This document shows positions 1 to 10,772 of a stretch of 64,000 nucleotides of DNA, one piece after another. The DNA comes from Amphibalanus amphitrite. Its lineage: Eukaryota; Arthropoda; Thecostraca; Balanomorpha; Balanidae. Location of the stretch: NCBI RefSeq assembly GCF_019059575.1, contig NW_024882211.1, positions 248,001 to 312,000 on the forward strand, given 5' to 3'. Below the pieces are notes generated by a model. The model was not told the DNA's origin. It searched no databases and saw only the letters and a list, made by a program, of their open reading frames with translations. The stretch's first letter is position 1, and every line of letters starts with the position of its first letter. Both the position numbers and the translations under genes were made by a program.

Positions 1-236
1 ATGCATCTTTTCTGCAAGTGTTGTGAAAATTTCAGATCAAGGTCTCTCAAAGGTCAGGTCACCAGAACACTCAAGTGGCCTCACCTCAAGAATTAGAATG
101 CTTGTCAATCATCATAGCTACAGCGACTGAACGATTGCCTTAAAACTTTCAGCGATTGATAAGAGTAATAGTATCTATACAATAATAGAGTAAAAGTATT
201 TAGTAGCTCTCTAAATCTCTCCCTTAGCTCAGTCGG
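1..236. other. No gene recognised
   Basis: AT-rich sequence with scattered AGGTCA-like words (for example near 50-65). No open frame here resembles a known protein. It precedes the simple-repeat tail of a LINE. Confidence 0.5.
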
Positions 237-590
237 TAGACATAGACATAGACATAGACATTTATTAAGGCGATCCACAGTGCTTGTGGCTATTACCACC
301 TCTCGTCAAAGATACAAAGTCATAAAAAGTATGGGATGGAACATACAGCACACAGGTGAATGGGTCAAATCGATAAAACGTCACAGTACGGTATAAAAGT
401 AAACATTAGTCCGGTGGTTCAGATAGGTAACGTTTGAGGTGGTGAGGGAACACGGTCACAGGTAGCTCAGTCAGTATCGATGGTAGTGAGTTGAAGAGAG
501 CAGGACCGCGACAACAGAAGCGCCTCTTCCCCATTTCGGTACGTGACCGGGGCACATAGAGGTCGCGGTCCTGGCGAGTCGTCCTGGTCA
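237..590 (-). mobile_element. 5'-truncated LINE, C-terminal end and 3' tail
   Basis: Read on the minus strand, a frame between about 535 and 406 encodes the typical extreme C-terminus of a non-LTR retrotransposon polyprotein: a GKRRF start, an ALFNSLP-type motif, then a Lys/His-rich stretch and a stop at 408-406. Downstream (lower coordinates) comes a short 3' UTR and a tail of about four TGTCTA units (237-262). The 3' UTR closely matches that of the LINE at 38884-39631, including the stretch before the tail and the block beside the CTCTCGTCA-like word, so both copies belong to one family. Only about 350 bp remain; the copy is dead through 5' truncation. It carries no promoter for its neighbours that I can see. 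Confidence 0.7.
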
Positions 591-1442
591 GTGTCTTGGC
601 TATACAGAATGGACAGGATATAGAGCGTACATACAGGATATGGAGCGATGGACTATACTATACAGGATGGACATACTGGCATGGGGCGTTTTACCTACCC
701 TAGGCGTTTTAGACGGCTATCCCCTGCTGGCATTGGATTCTGATGTTGAATTTTGCCATAACTATATTGGTATTGATGTACATACCTAATTAATTGTAGT
801 TTGTAATTCTGTAGTTAGCTGTGTGACCGGATGAGACGCGGCGTGGCCCAGTTATGTGCCAGGGGGACGCCGTCTAGCCCAGTCTAGCCGATGCTGAATG
901 CTGATTTATGTACTGGAGTGGGCCGTCGTGGTACGCCAGTGGCGGCGGCGCCGAGTCCCATGAGAGGACCAGCAGTGTGGTTGGAACGGCTGCGAGGCAA
1001 GCACGGAATACACTTAACTACATTTATTTACTTACGTGGCCGAGAATCCATTGCAAACAACAATGTGGGTAAAAGTTTGTTAAACTCAACTTTTTGATCA
1101 TATTTCGAAAACAAATAATTGATTTTGATCTTTTACACCCAAACACTAAATGATATCGAACGTGATGTGTCAGCGAGGCTCATTTTAGGTTAAGACTATC
1201 GATAGATAAAACACGCGATTATTTTAGGGAAAGCATCTCATTGTTGCACACACGACGATCAACTAACGATAAAGTTTAGGTCCTATGGCCTTGGGTCCTA
1301 GGGCTTTGGTAAGGTGTGCAAGGGAGTGCAGGCCAGAGAGAAGCCGAATGATATCCCAGCTTTGTGTCTTGAGACGTTTGGTTTTTACGTAGCATGTTAT
1401 TTGGATTAAAAAAAAACATAGTATCTACACAAGCCCTGGGTA
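591..1442. other. No gene recognised
   Basis: About 850 bp with a few short imperfect duplications (ACAGGATATGGAGCG-like words at 600-670) and no convincing coding frame. The 3' part may contain the 5' end of the Harbinger element that follows, but I could not identify its terminal inverted repeat. Confidence 0.4.
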
Positions 1443-3099
1443 ATGGAATTGTTAGCAGTGCTCGATCCCGACGCACGAGATGTGTAGGTACGACAATCCC
1501 CAGCGGCCTTGCAGAGAGTTGGGAGAGTTTTCGATCAGCCAGACCTTTACCTTATCAAAAGGCAGGGCTGCGGAGTCGATGGATTTACGGCGACTCCGAC
1601 TCCGACTCCGACTCCGGCTTTCAAAAACCAACTCCGGCTCTGACTCCGACTCCGGGCAGAAATGTCGACTCCGATCGACTCCAACTCCCGACTCCGACTC
1701 CGCACACCTGGCAGGGCTGCGGAGTCGACAGATTTTCGGTGACTCCGACTCCGACTCCGGCTGGGGTTTCCAATATCGACTCCGGTTCCGACTCCGACTC
1801 CGACTCCGACTCCGACTCCGACTCCGACTCCGACTCCGCAGCCCTGTCAAAAGGTATCGAATGCCAAGACACATGCTACTTGAACTGACATTACAAGTTC
1901 GTGATAGTATGGCAAGGAGCAGCCGAGGTCGTAACATATCACCAGATGTGCAAGTGGCATGCGCGCTGCGTGTCCTGGCGGAGGGCAATTTTCAGCGTCC
2001 ATCCGGCGACACTGTGGTGGACGTCAGTCAGCCCTCCGTCAGCCGCGTCCTCCAGCGGTTTTGTGAGGCTGTACGTGCTGCCTATCCCAATGTCATTAAT
2101 TTCCTTGGAACTGAGCAAGAAATCGCTGACACAGAGCCCCAGTTCAGGGACAAGTTTGGCCTCCCAAACGTGCTAGGCTGTGTGGACGGCACACATGTTA
2201 ACATCAAGGCTCCCGTCGTGAATGAACACCTCTACGTGAATCGTCACCAGAGGCACAGCATCAACGTACAAGGAGTGTACGACAGCAACATGCTCATCAC
2301 AAACGTCGTCGCCAAGTTTCCGGGTGCCAGTCACGACGCTTTTGTTTTCGAACAAAGTGCACTGGGCCAAATGCTGGCGTCATCCCACGGCCGTCTGGGG
2401 TACCTGCTAGGAGACAGCGGATACCCACTTCGCTCCTGGCTGATCGTCCCCTTCGACGAACGACATCGAGAAGGCATGACGCCGGACAAGCAAGCCTTCA
2501 ACAAGAAACACACACAGTGCCGTTCTGTTGTAGAACGGTGCTTCGGCATACTGAAGGCGCGTTATAGGTAGGTGAGTGGCATCTTTTATTGCATTATACT
2601 TGATCATTAAATCATTTCCAGGTTGGGGAACCGGAAGCGATCTCCCCCTACCATATTAAATACCTAATTGCCTCATGAGCAATGAATAAGCTGAAAATGC
2701 AGAGGTGTAGCATGTGATTGAATGTCTGTAATAACGGTGTTGTTAATAACGTGTTGTCATAACGGTGTAGACGATCCCATGTTCTGGCTGATTTCATCAT
2801 GATATTTTAATACTTTTTATATTTTACGTCTACCCCTTTCAGGTGTTTGGATCAGTCCGGCGGCGTCTTGCAGTATGCGCCTGTGAAGGCATGCCAGATG
2901 GTGGTGACGTGCTGCATCCTCCACAATCTGTCTGCTGGCCAATCTGCCAGAACCCGACGAGCGGCCACAACCAGAGGGAGAGCTCGAGCGGCCCCAGCCC
3001 GAGGTCGACCCGAACGCCGGGGATGCCGACCGGGCGGCCCGGCTGCCACAGGGCTCCGCGCTGCGCGATCGCCTGGTGGCGCTGGTTAACGGCCGCTAG
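1443..3099 (+). pseudogene. PIF/Harbinger transposase (HARBI1-like), inactivated
   Basis: A DDE transposase of the PIF/Harbinger superfamily in two exons. Exon 1 runs from an ATG at 1443 to about 2567 and ends before GTAGGTGAGT; exon 2 starts at 2843 after a pyrimidine-rich tract and CAG. Family hallmarks in order are: N-terminal ARSSRGRNISPDVQV block (from about 1910), a C.DGTHV block with the first catalytic Asp (about 2180), GASHDAF, LLGDSGYPLRSW with the second Asp (about 2410), a VERCFGILK block (about 2530), and in exon 2 a KACQMVVTCCILHNL block. Three lesions are visible: an in-frame TAG at 1485-1487, a 284-bp hAT-like insertion at 1563-1846 (with its 8-bp duplication, 292 bp, so it shifts frame), and a 1-nt frameshift in exon 2 near 2920-2952. 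In the shifted frame the natural C-terminus ends at TAG 3097-3099. The usual second protein (MADF/Myb-like) was not seen. Superfamily assignment is firm. Confidence 0.88.
1563..1846. mobile_element. hAT-like MITE, tandem dimer, inserted in the Harbinger gene
   Basis: The ends are inverted copies of CAGGGCTGCGGAGTCG, and both flanks carry the same 8 bp, TCAAAAGG (1555-1562 and 1847-1854). Eight-bp duplications and CAG-starting termini are typical of hAT elements. The inside is almost entirely (GACTCC)n. A second CAGGGCTGCGGAGTCG occurs at 1712, directly after a degenerate right end at about 1710, so this is two short elements in tandem that moved or expanded as one. The long open frames across it in both directions are a by-product of the hexamer. 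Confidence 0.85.
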
Positions 3100-3830
3100 A
3101 GGAGGAGGAAGATCACGAGGCTTGTGTTCGAGTGTCCGTGTGCTGCGCCCTGGCCCCTGCGCGTACATGTTTTCTGAGCCGTTATTGTGAATATTGTGTG
3201 GCAATGAATATTGTGTGGCAATGAATATTGTGTAGCAATGACAAAGTCAACGCTATTGCTGTTGGCTTGTTTCAAAAGTGATTGACATCTTGACATGTGA
3301 TCTTATAAATTAATTTAACGCCTGGGATCAGATTTAATCCGTCAGCTGTCAGAGATGCTGCCTAAGAACAGGCACAGGTGCGCAGACTCCTCCGCTGCTC
3401 CTGCAGCCGGGAGCATCGATCAGAGGATCACGATGGTGCTATTAGTTTATTCCTAGCTGGGATACGTACCCCAGTGGGGTGCGGCTTAAAAATGCGTGCA
3501 CGTGCAGCAGCACCCCAACCTTGACACATGCAAATGCGTTGTGTGACGGTAGGTGCCAACTGCCAACCTATATGCCGAGTTTCAGTGAATCGGTTCAGTA
3601 TTTGCCGAGTTACCACAACATGGGAAATAAACTGGTAACTCTTTATTTTGCACCTGAAAAGCATGCGATGATGGTCGCCTATATGCATCGGGACTCGGGA
3701 GTAATGAAAACGTTTGTTGAAGGGTGAAGGTGACCAAAAAAAAATCGTAAGAAATCATATCAGCGTTTGCTGACGGTTGTTCACCTTCCACATTAGCCTT
3801 TTCTATGTCAAGGAGGTCAATTTTTTACGA
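3100..3830. other. No gene recognised; short tandem repeat at 3186-3240
   Basis: Downstream of the Harbinger gene. Three copies of a 17-bp unit (ATTGTGTGGCAATGAAT, last copy diverged) lie at about 3188-3240. The rest contains no convincing coding frame; 3430-3830 has short frames only. Confidence 0.5.
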
Positions 3831-4797
3831 GGCTCGTGCTCTATCTCGAGATGCAAAAATTCATAAATTCTCAGCGGCTCAGGGTTTGCATTGTTGCTTG
3901 CATTTTTAGCAAGCATTGCATTGTCCTTTTGTTACGAGCGAGCGAGCGCAGCGAGCGAAGCGAGTCTTTTCAATATAACGGAAAAATCTCAGTATGAGCG
4001 GCCCGGCCCGGCCCGGCCCAGCCCGGCCTGTAACGCTTTTGAGAGGCTTATATCTCAGCAACCGCTGGACCGATTGGCCTGCGGTCTTTTTTGCTGGGTA
4101 GCCCAATCCCTTCTACCCCGTAATTGACTACTTTTGATACATCTCAGTGACCGTCGTGGCACGTGCCACGTGAAAAGTCAAGGGTGTTCAAGCTGTTTTG
4201 CAAAAGTAGTGATTTTGAGAGGCTCATATCTCAGCAGCCGCTTGGGCGATTGACTTGCGGTAATTTTTATAGGGTAGCTGCATCCTTTCTACCAAAAATA
4301 GGATACTCTCGATGCATGTGGGTTCACCCCAGTGCACGTGCAAAATACAACAATAAGAGGTGTCAACTTTGTTCCCATTTTAATAACTCGGTAATTACTG
4401 GGGCGATTTCGCTGAAACTTGGCATACAGGTAGGCACCCACCAGGCAATGCATTCCCATGTGTTGCGGTTAAGGTGCTACTGCACGTGCGCACGTGCAGG
4501 GGCGCTTCCAGATCTCGAAAACGGCTGGGCCGATTGCGCTCAAATTTGGTACACGGTTGGAGACCGGTTAGTAGGGTGCCGTGCAAAAGTCAGTTTGGAC
4601 CCCGTTTGCACGTGCGCACGTGCAGAATGCCGCTTCCAGATCTCAGGAACGGCTGGGCCGATTGCGTTCAAATTTGGTACACCGCTAGCGACCGGTTAGA
4701 AGGGTGCTTTGCGCAAGCCCGTTGGAAGTACCATCTCGCCCTTCCGCACGTGCGGGGCTCACTATCTCGCTCGCTCGTTCTTCGCCCAAAAGGCGTT
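3830..4797. repeat. Diverged tandem repeats with CACGTG palindromes
   Basis: Several degraded copies of a sequence with the core GAGAGGCTTATATCTCAGCA or its relative CTTCCAGATCTCGAAAACGG. The two best copies (about 4483-4610 and 4611-4738) are a ~128-bp tandem pair, each starting with CACGTGCGCACGTGCAG and containing GGCTGGGCCGATTGCG and CAAATTTGGTACAC. Similar wording recurs at 43130-43270 and 25900-26160, so this is a dispersed family. No coding capacity is evident. Confidence 0.6.
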
Positions 4798-5127
4798 TTA
4801 CTGGTTATCTAATATTCTCTGAGCTTCAATGACCGTATCGTTAGGCGAGCTGAGAGAATCAAGAGACCCTGTGGGGTCAACAGACGTGCTGACAACGTCT
4901 GGGGTCTCTGGGATCACGGAGTCTGCGAGAAGCGGAGTCTGGGGGGTCATGTGGACATGGTCCTGCTGGGTCTCAGTTGGTACCTCGGCGAGAGGCTGAG
5001 CTGCTCCCACCGAAGTATCTGTGGCCGTCTCCGTCTCGTCCGGGGTGGGGGCAGTCTGGGGGACTGGTGTCGTGACAGTTTCCGTCGACTCCGGGTGCGA
5101 CGGACGAGGGAGCTCCACTGCCGTACT
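4798..5127 (-). CDS. Unrecognised open frame, Ser/Thr/Pro-rich acidic C-terminus
   Basis: A minus-strand frame open from about 5127 to a stop at 4798 encodes roughly 110 residues rich in Thr, Pro, Glu, Asp and Ser (TETVTTPVPQ, then PTPDETETATD, ending SPNDTVIEAQRILDNQ). Composition looks protein-like rather than repeat-driven, and the frame is longer than its neighbours, so it may be the tail of an element-encoded or host protein. It is cut at about 5130 by a sequence starting CCAGGGGCGTAGGCAGG, which resembles a transposon end. No domain is recognisable. It could equally be a chance frame. Confidence 0.25.
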   Translation of the reverse strand, partial: STAVELPRPSHPESTETVTTPVPQTAPTPDETETATDTSVGAAQPLAEVPTETQQDHVHMTPQTPLLADSVIPETPDVVSTSVDPTGSLDSLSSPNDTVIEAQRILDNQ

Positions 5128-5129
5128 GA

Positions 5130-6235
5130 GCCAGGGGCGTAGGCAGGGGGGCCACTGGGCCATGCCCCCCCCCCCTTGGGCGCCGAAGGCGCCCTCCAAT
5201 CGCAAATGCAATTGTGATAGAATCGAATCGAAAAACAATCGCGACTGGAGGGCGCCCAATCGCGAATGTGTTTGCAGGGAAAATACGGTTGTCGATACCC
5301 CTCCAAATACGATTGGAGGGCTCCCTTGGGCGCCCTCCAACCGCATTTGTAGGCTGTAGCTTTCTAAGCGTAGCGGTAGTCGCCTATGTAAGCCTGTTGA
5401 TCGCTGCCCTCCTACCCACTGGCGCCCTCATTTGATCGTTGTACTCTTACCTATTGGCGCTCTCCTGTAAATAGGCGCCCTCTCACCCGAAGGCGCCCTC
5501 TTGTAGGTCGCCACCTTGCCCTACACAATGGCGCCCTTCTGCTGGTCGGCACTCTCATAATCATTGGCGCCCTCCCACCTATTGCGCCCTCGTGAAATTT
5601 TGATGGCCGCCCTCCTCCCTTTTGGCACCCTCTTGTTGAGTGCCACCCTTCTAGCCATTGCATGACGCCCTTTTACCTATTGATTCCCTAGTCCCTCCTG
5701 TTGAATGTTAATCGGGGCCCTCCTATCTATTGGCGCCCTCGTGTTGATCGCCGCCCTCCTAACCACTGACGCCCTCCTGTTGATCGCCGCCCTCCTATCC
5801 ACTGGCACTTTCCTGCTAAATTGGCGCCCTCCCCACAGGTCCCCTCCTGTTCAATGTCATCCTCTTGGACAAAGGCACCCTCCTCACCATTGCCACCCTC
5901 CTGTTGATCGTCACCCTTCCACTCATTGGCGACCCCTTGTTGATCGCCACCTCCCTATCTATTGGTGCTCTCCTGTTCCTTGCCGCCCTCTCACCTGGTG
6001 GCACCCTCCTGTTGATTGTTGATCGGGGCCCTCCTACCTATTGGAGCCCTCCTGTTGATCGCCGCCCTTCTACCCATTGGCGCCCTCCTGCTGCTTGTCA
6101 CCCTCCTACCTATATCGGTGCCCTCCTGTCGAAACTCGGGATGTTGATCGGGGCTCTCCTACTTATTAGCGACCTCCTGTCGATCGCAGCCCTTCTACCT
6201 ATTGGCGACCTCCGTTGATCGCTGCCCTCCTATGA
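5130..6235. repeat. GGCGCC-rich minisatellite
   Basis: Begins with a G/C-rich end-like sequence (CAGGGGCGTAGGCAGGGGGG at about 5132, followed by a poly-C run) and continues as imperfect 25-30-bp units with the core TTGGCGCCCTCCTGTTGATC and CGCCGCCCTCCTA. At least 25 units can be followed to about 6225. Because the unit length is often a multiple of three, the + strand shows a long hydrophobic open frame (repeats of IGALL/LIAALL) which is an artefact. The start resembles the termini of the hAT-like elements at 8281 and 39632, but I found no matching right end. Confidence 0.75.
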
Positions 6236-8072
6236 TTTATCTAGTTACTCCTTTGGCATGTTTCCCAACTTAGCAGTTCTCTTGCACATATTGATGTTTT
6301 TCCTGATTTATCTTCTTTGTTCATTTGTGGTCTGTGAAAACTGCCACAAATGAACGTGCATTCAGCATAATGAATGAAGCATGCCAAAACTGTCTACGCT
6401 CTACCATGCATAAAACACGTCTTTGGTCTTAACGGATTGAGCTTACTTTACGTGCATCATGACATGACATCTATTTTATATGGATCACGATTAATTATTG
6501 TCAACAGGTTTGGCCGCAACAGCAGGCATCAGTTTCGGTGATTGAAGCTGGTTACTTAGGTATTCAACACTGTAATATGCATCTGTGAGAAGGTCATGAG
6601 CGCTGGTCGAGGTAATTTGGATGAGAAGCCCGAGGAGGCTAATCGATCTCATGAGGAACAGTCCTGTTATGGTTTATCTTTCTGTTGCTGCCACCTTCTC
6701 GTTGTGCGCTTGTGTTTACGCACCTCGCGCTCCGGTATCAATCCGATATGGTGGTCTGGTGTGTATGCCACCGCCAACAAACTTTTCTACATCGTCACCC
6801 ATGGGCGAAGCTTCCTATACAGTTTGTGTGGCACCGGCCCCACCAAACCTTAGGTATTTTTACACCTTCAAATTTGGTAAAAGAGCGAGAAGAGCTTTGA
6901 ACAGTGAGCACGTAAAATATGTGCCTAAAAAGCGGAGGAAAAGGTTGTTTTCAAAAATTTTCGCGCGCCTTCGGCGTGCACAACAACACTTCTTTAGTAG
7001 GAACTGATAGACAATCACTTCCAACCTTTTCGTCACGTGTGAGATTAACCCGCGCCAGGACATTTCTTCAGACATGCGGTAAAAAGTAAGTCACGTGTTT
7101 CAACAGGTCGTATTCAATTTTGGTCACGATGCGGCCGGGGGTGCGCCCTTGGCGTGTGCTCACGTGTGCCATAGGATTAGCATTATAAACGGCAAACACA
7201 CGCTATTGTACGGAAACGGTAAGGGCTACGGGGGTGAAATTTTCGCTAGAAGTCGGACACGTGCATTCATTTGTCGTGTCAACTTTTTCGAGCGGGTGGG
7301 TTCAGCGGTGTGCACGTGGTGGCCTGGGACCGCAGCCGGCGCCGAGCAGAATTGCACGTTCTTTAGGCTCAGTTCTTCGCTTGCAAAACTGAGTGAAAAG
7401 AATCAGAGCCGGGAGGTCATTGAACTTTGTGCAACAAACGCCGACGCAAGGCACCGCTCGCAAAGGGGATTCGCGAGTGCGTCTAGCGGCTGGTAGGGAC
7501 AATTATGAGACAGTGCTTGCGCGCTTTATACAGACTGAATTATCGCAAGGCTACTAAATCAAATTGTATTTGCGCATTGGTATCTTCGGTCTTTGTTATT
7601 GTTTGGGCTGGCTGGCTGCCGACAGGTGTGCGGTTGTTATTTATTTTTGTTTTCGGCAGGAAGAGACATCTCATAATTTCGAAGAGATTACTTTTTTGCT
7701 ATTGACACGCTCAAAAGATTGATTGAAAATGTGACGATATGAAAATATTCAAAGATGAAGTGAAAGTCAAGAGGTTGTTGTCGCAAGTATAAATTGAAAT
7801 AGATAGCTATGGAAGTGCATCTATATAAATCATATCGCCAATGAATGAATACCAACTGAGTTTATTGGTGGTTCATTGGTTTCCCAAATCCCAGATGGAT
7901 CATTGTAGACCGTGTTTGATTGAATCAGAATGCAAAATTCATGCTGGATTTACCATGTTCTAATCTAGTTAGGTATGTTCACATAATAATACAGTAAATA
8001 AAATGATAATAAGAAACCGTAGCCTCATAATAAGGTTCAATATATTGCCGAATATAATTATAACAAAGTGAG
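6236..8072. other. No gene recognised
   Basis: About 1.8 kb of mixed sequence. The longest frames (6621-7007 and 7095-7496 on +) have no recognisable domain. A Lys/Arg-rich stretch at about 6870-6990 is of unknown meaning. 7700-8070 is AT-rich. Confidence 0.4.
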
Positions 8073-8105
8073 ACAACAGTTTCGGGCGTAGCCCATTATC
8101 AAGTC
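8073..8105 (-). other. Stem plus GAAA motif resembling Penelope-element terminal sequences
   Basis: On the minus strand this reads as TTGATAAT, a GGGC/GCCC stem with a four-base loop, then GAAAC. A very similar arrangement occurs at 11250-11279 beside the Penelope-like element. Such stem-GAAA words are common near PLE ends, some as hammerhead ribozymes. Here the CUGAUGA core is imperfect, so catalytic activity is not claimed. It may mark a vanished PLE fragment. Confidence 0.3.
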
Positions 8106-8280
8106 TGACATATTTTTTGAAATTTCAAAATGTCTAGCACACTCGCAAACACAAACATTCATTGAAGCGCATCTTCCTTTTTCTGGGATATCAAGCCTGA
8201 TATATCTCTCAGACACAGCTACCATACATCAATGCATAAATACACGAAACATACAATGATGCACACATGCAAGATCAGAT

Positions 8281-9975
8281 CAGGCACGTACCCAGGATTT
8301 CGCCCAGGAGGGGGCCACCTGCTTTCGAAGGGGCCCCCCACAGTGTACAGGGCCCCCAGGTTCCCCGGGGGCCCCCGGGAGTCATGAAGAACCTTTCGAT
8401 GGTGGGGGGGGGGGCATAGCGGGTCCGGTCTCTCCTGCAGACGTAGGTGAGAAAACGCCACGTGTGCTGGGAAAACGCAATTCAGTTCTTTACAACCTAA
8501 TGTAGCATTTGGTTGTGATTTCTCGCGTTCAACTTCATCAAAGTCAATTAAAACGGTCTCTGTAACGGTCTAAGCCTTGAGAAAATGTGGAAAATTGGAA
8601 AGTAAAAATATTTTTGCTTGAGGAGTGTGCATGAAACGCACGGCATTTTATGAACGAGCGCCTCAATTACTGAACATCCTCCAATTCCGGATATGTAGGT
8701 ATATAATATAACAGTGGGGAATAAATGTCTCGTTATCGGAATTCCACTATCTGGCAACTAGCCCTATGTAAACGCGGCTATTATATGTTTCACTAGGAAA
8801 CGAGCGCAATTGTACTTTTAGCCAGAAAATAAATGCTTGGGTAATTCTGAGACACTCTGTATTAATTGGAGGAATAGGACTTAGGAGGAAATGCGATTGC
8901 AAATCGACCCACATCCCTGTGTTAGCCAATGACGCCTTTGGGGCCAAGGTTGGGGGGTATTCAGTTTAGCCTTTTTGTTTTTCTGTGATATCTCCGGCAC
9001 CGTGAAAGATATTGGCTCCTTCAGATGAGTGCCTACTCCAGTCACTACTTATATCCAGTAGCCAGTAGCCACTCAGATGATTTGGGATCAATCAGGTGAT
9101 AAGCGTACTTTCAGACGACCAGGGGCCCCCAGTCGACCAGGGGTTCCCAGGCGACCAGGTCCTCCAGATGACTAGGGGCCCCACTGCCCCAGGCGACCAG
9201 GGCCCTCCAGGCGACCAAGGGCCAATGCGATCAGGTCCCCAAAGCGATCAGGGGCCCCCAGGCGACCAGGGGGCCCCATGCGACCAAGCCCCCGGCTACC
9301 AGGGGCCCCCAGGCGACCAGGGGCCCCCAGGCGACCAGGGGCCCTCTAGGTGACCAGCGGCCCTCAGGCGATCAGGGGCCCCCAGGCGACCAGGGGATCC
9401 CAGGCTACCAGGGGCCCAAGGCGACCAGGGTCCCCCAGGCGACTAGGGGCGACCGGGGGCCCCAGGCAACCAGGGGCCCCATGCCACCAGGCCCCCCGGC
9501 TACCAGGGGCCCCCTGGGCGACTAGGTACCCCCAGGCGATCAGGAGCCTCAATATCATGAAACCAGAGGCCCCCATGCGACTAGGGGCCACAGACTATCA
9601 GGGGCCCATACGACCAGGCCCCCGGCTATCAGGGCCCCCTAGGCAACTAGGGGCCCCCAGTCGATCAGGGGCCTCATGCGACCAGAGGCCCCCCATGCGA
9701 CCAGGGCCCCCTAGGCGACTAGGGGCCACAGGGCTATCAGGGGCCCCCATGAGACCAGGCCCCCGGCTACCAGAGGCCCCCTAGGCGACCAGGGGCCAGG
9801 AAACTGGGGGGCCCTTGGATGACTGTAGGGGCCCCTCGGGTACCCAGTGCACATAAATGAAACTTTAATATCAATTTTTCTTCCGAGTAAAAGACGTTTT
9901 ATCCAGTGTTTAAAAAATATCCTGGGGCCTGAGGGGCCCCCTGCCCGTGCCCCCCCCCCCTTGGGTACGTCACTG
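8281..9975. mobile_element. hAT-like non-autonomous element containing a minisatellite
   Basis: The left end CAGGCACGTACCCAGG (8281) and the right end, read inverted (CAGTGACGTACCCAAGG, ending 9975), form a ~16-bp imperfect terminal inverted repeat. Both sides are flanked by the same 8 bp, GATCAGAT (8273-8280 and 9976-9983), as expected for hAT-type insertion. Near each end is a G-rich or C-rich run (8310-8415, 9920-9960). The inside carries AT-rich unique sequence (8450-9090) and a minisatellite (9100-9840). No transposase frame is present, so movement would need a partner in trans. Confidence 0.8.
9100..9840. repeat. ~18-bp minisatellite, GGGGCCCC core
   Basis: About 40 imperfect units of the type CCAGGGGCCCCCAGGCGA. 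As the unit is six codons long, the + strand shows a collagen-like frame (repeats of GDQGPP) up to 9353, which then breaks into other frames; this is not a real collagen gene because there is no consistent frame, start or flanking exon. The unit contains short GC palindromes. Confidence 0.85.
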
Positions 9976-10118
9976 GATCAGATCGATTCGGGATATTTGT
10001 GCAGTTGTGTTACAATACACAGGTGGTACTGAAATGATGAATGTGTCGGTGAATGAATAGGCAACTGAGTGAATGAGTGAATGAAACTTTATACAGTGTC
10101 TGACAGCCTATATATGGC
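9976..10118 (-). mobile_element. Penelope-like element 3' region
   Basis: Follows the stop of the GIY-YIG frame on the minus strand and contains several GAATGAGTGAATGA-like words (10040-10085), a common sort of 3' tail. The exact 3' boundary is uncertain because the hAT-like element ends at 9975. Confidence 0.4.
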
Positions 10119-10772
10119 CTACTGAGTGCCGTAAGGTGGTGGGGCTATGAGTTTCCACGATGAGTTTTGCGTGTTCAGCTTGGGATGAAGGTCTCTGATG
10201 TATTTTGACTCTGTGATTTTAAGGGATGCTACGTCTTTACATTTCCGAAGGATTTCTAGATGCATTGATGTTGCTGTTATATCGGTGTCAGGATGATGGG
10301 TGCGCACATGGTCACCAAATGGTGTGTCCTCTGTCTTGTTTTTTACGTCACGAAGATGTTCGTTGTATCTGAGTCTGATTGGTCTTTTTGTCTCGCCTAT
10401 ATAGTCTACATTTTGGCAGAGTGTGCAGCAAATTTTATATACTACGTTTTTAGTGGTGCATTTCCCTTGAAGTCCTGCTGTACATGCGTGGCACTTTTTG
10501 TTGCCCGAAGGGCAGATAGGTGGGTTAAGCGCAGAATGAGTGAGTATGTTTGATACTGTTGGTCCTTTTTGCCAAGCTATTTTGATGGGGAGGCCTGATG
10601 AGCGAACTTTTGCATTAATTTTGCGGGTTAGGTCGTCGTCAATAAATGGGAGGGAGATGAAGGTGATGTTTTGGTCCTTTTTGTCCTTTCTGTCATTGTG
10701 GTTGTCGGGGTGTTTTACCTTCCAGATAGCTCGTTTGATGATCCTGAGTGGATACTGGATAGCCATTGCCAA
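10119..10772 (-). pseudogene. Penelope-like element, GIY-YIG endonuclease part
   Basis: Encodes about 217 residues with the C-terminal endonuclease of a Penelope-like retroelement. Visible are the Cys cluster CPSGNKKCHAC (Cys 87, 94, 97 of this frame), a VYK word in place of the GIY triad, YIGET (124-128), an Arg/His block RLRYNEH (about 133-139), and the distal Glu and Asn in ITESKYIRDLHPKLN (186-200). These are the expected nicking-endonuclease landmarks for target-primed insertion. The frame overlaps the upstream RT frame at 10693-10772 but in another phase, so one frameshift separates reverse transcriptase from endonuclease. The element is therefore inactive. Confidence 0.88.

Noticed and set aside
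215-245. tRNA-like box A word (TTAGCTCAGTCGGTAGAC).
   Set aside because: No box B at the right distance and no cloverleaf; it sits at the border of a LINE simple-repeat tail.
1394-1988. Ser/Asp-repeat (SD) or Arg/Leu-repeat protein.
   Set aside because: It is the GACTCC hexamer of an inserted MITE, flanked by an exact 8-bp duplication.
6621-7007. 128-codon frame with a basic C-terminus.
   Set aside because: No recognisable domain, no splice or promoter evidence, and several overlapping frames of similar length.
9096-9784. Collagen-like protein (GDQGPP repeats).
   Set aside because: The 18-bp minisatellite is six codons long, so the pattern is automatic. The frame breaks at 9353 and the repeat lies inside a transposable element.
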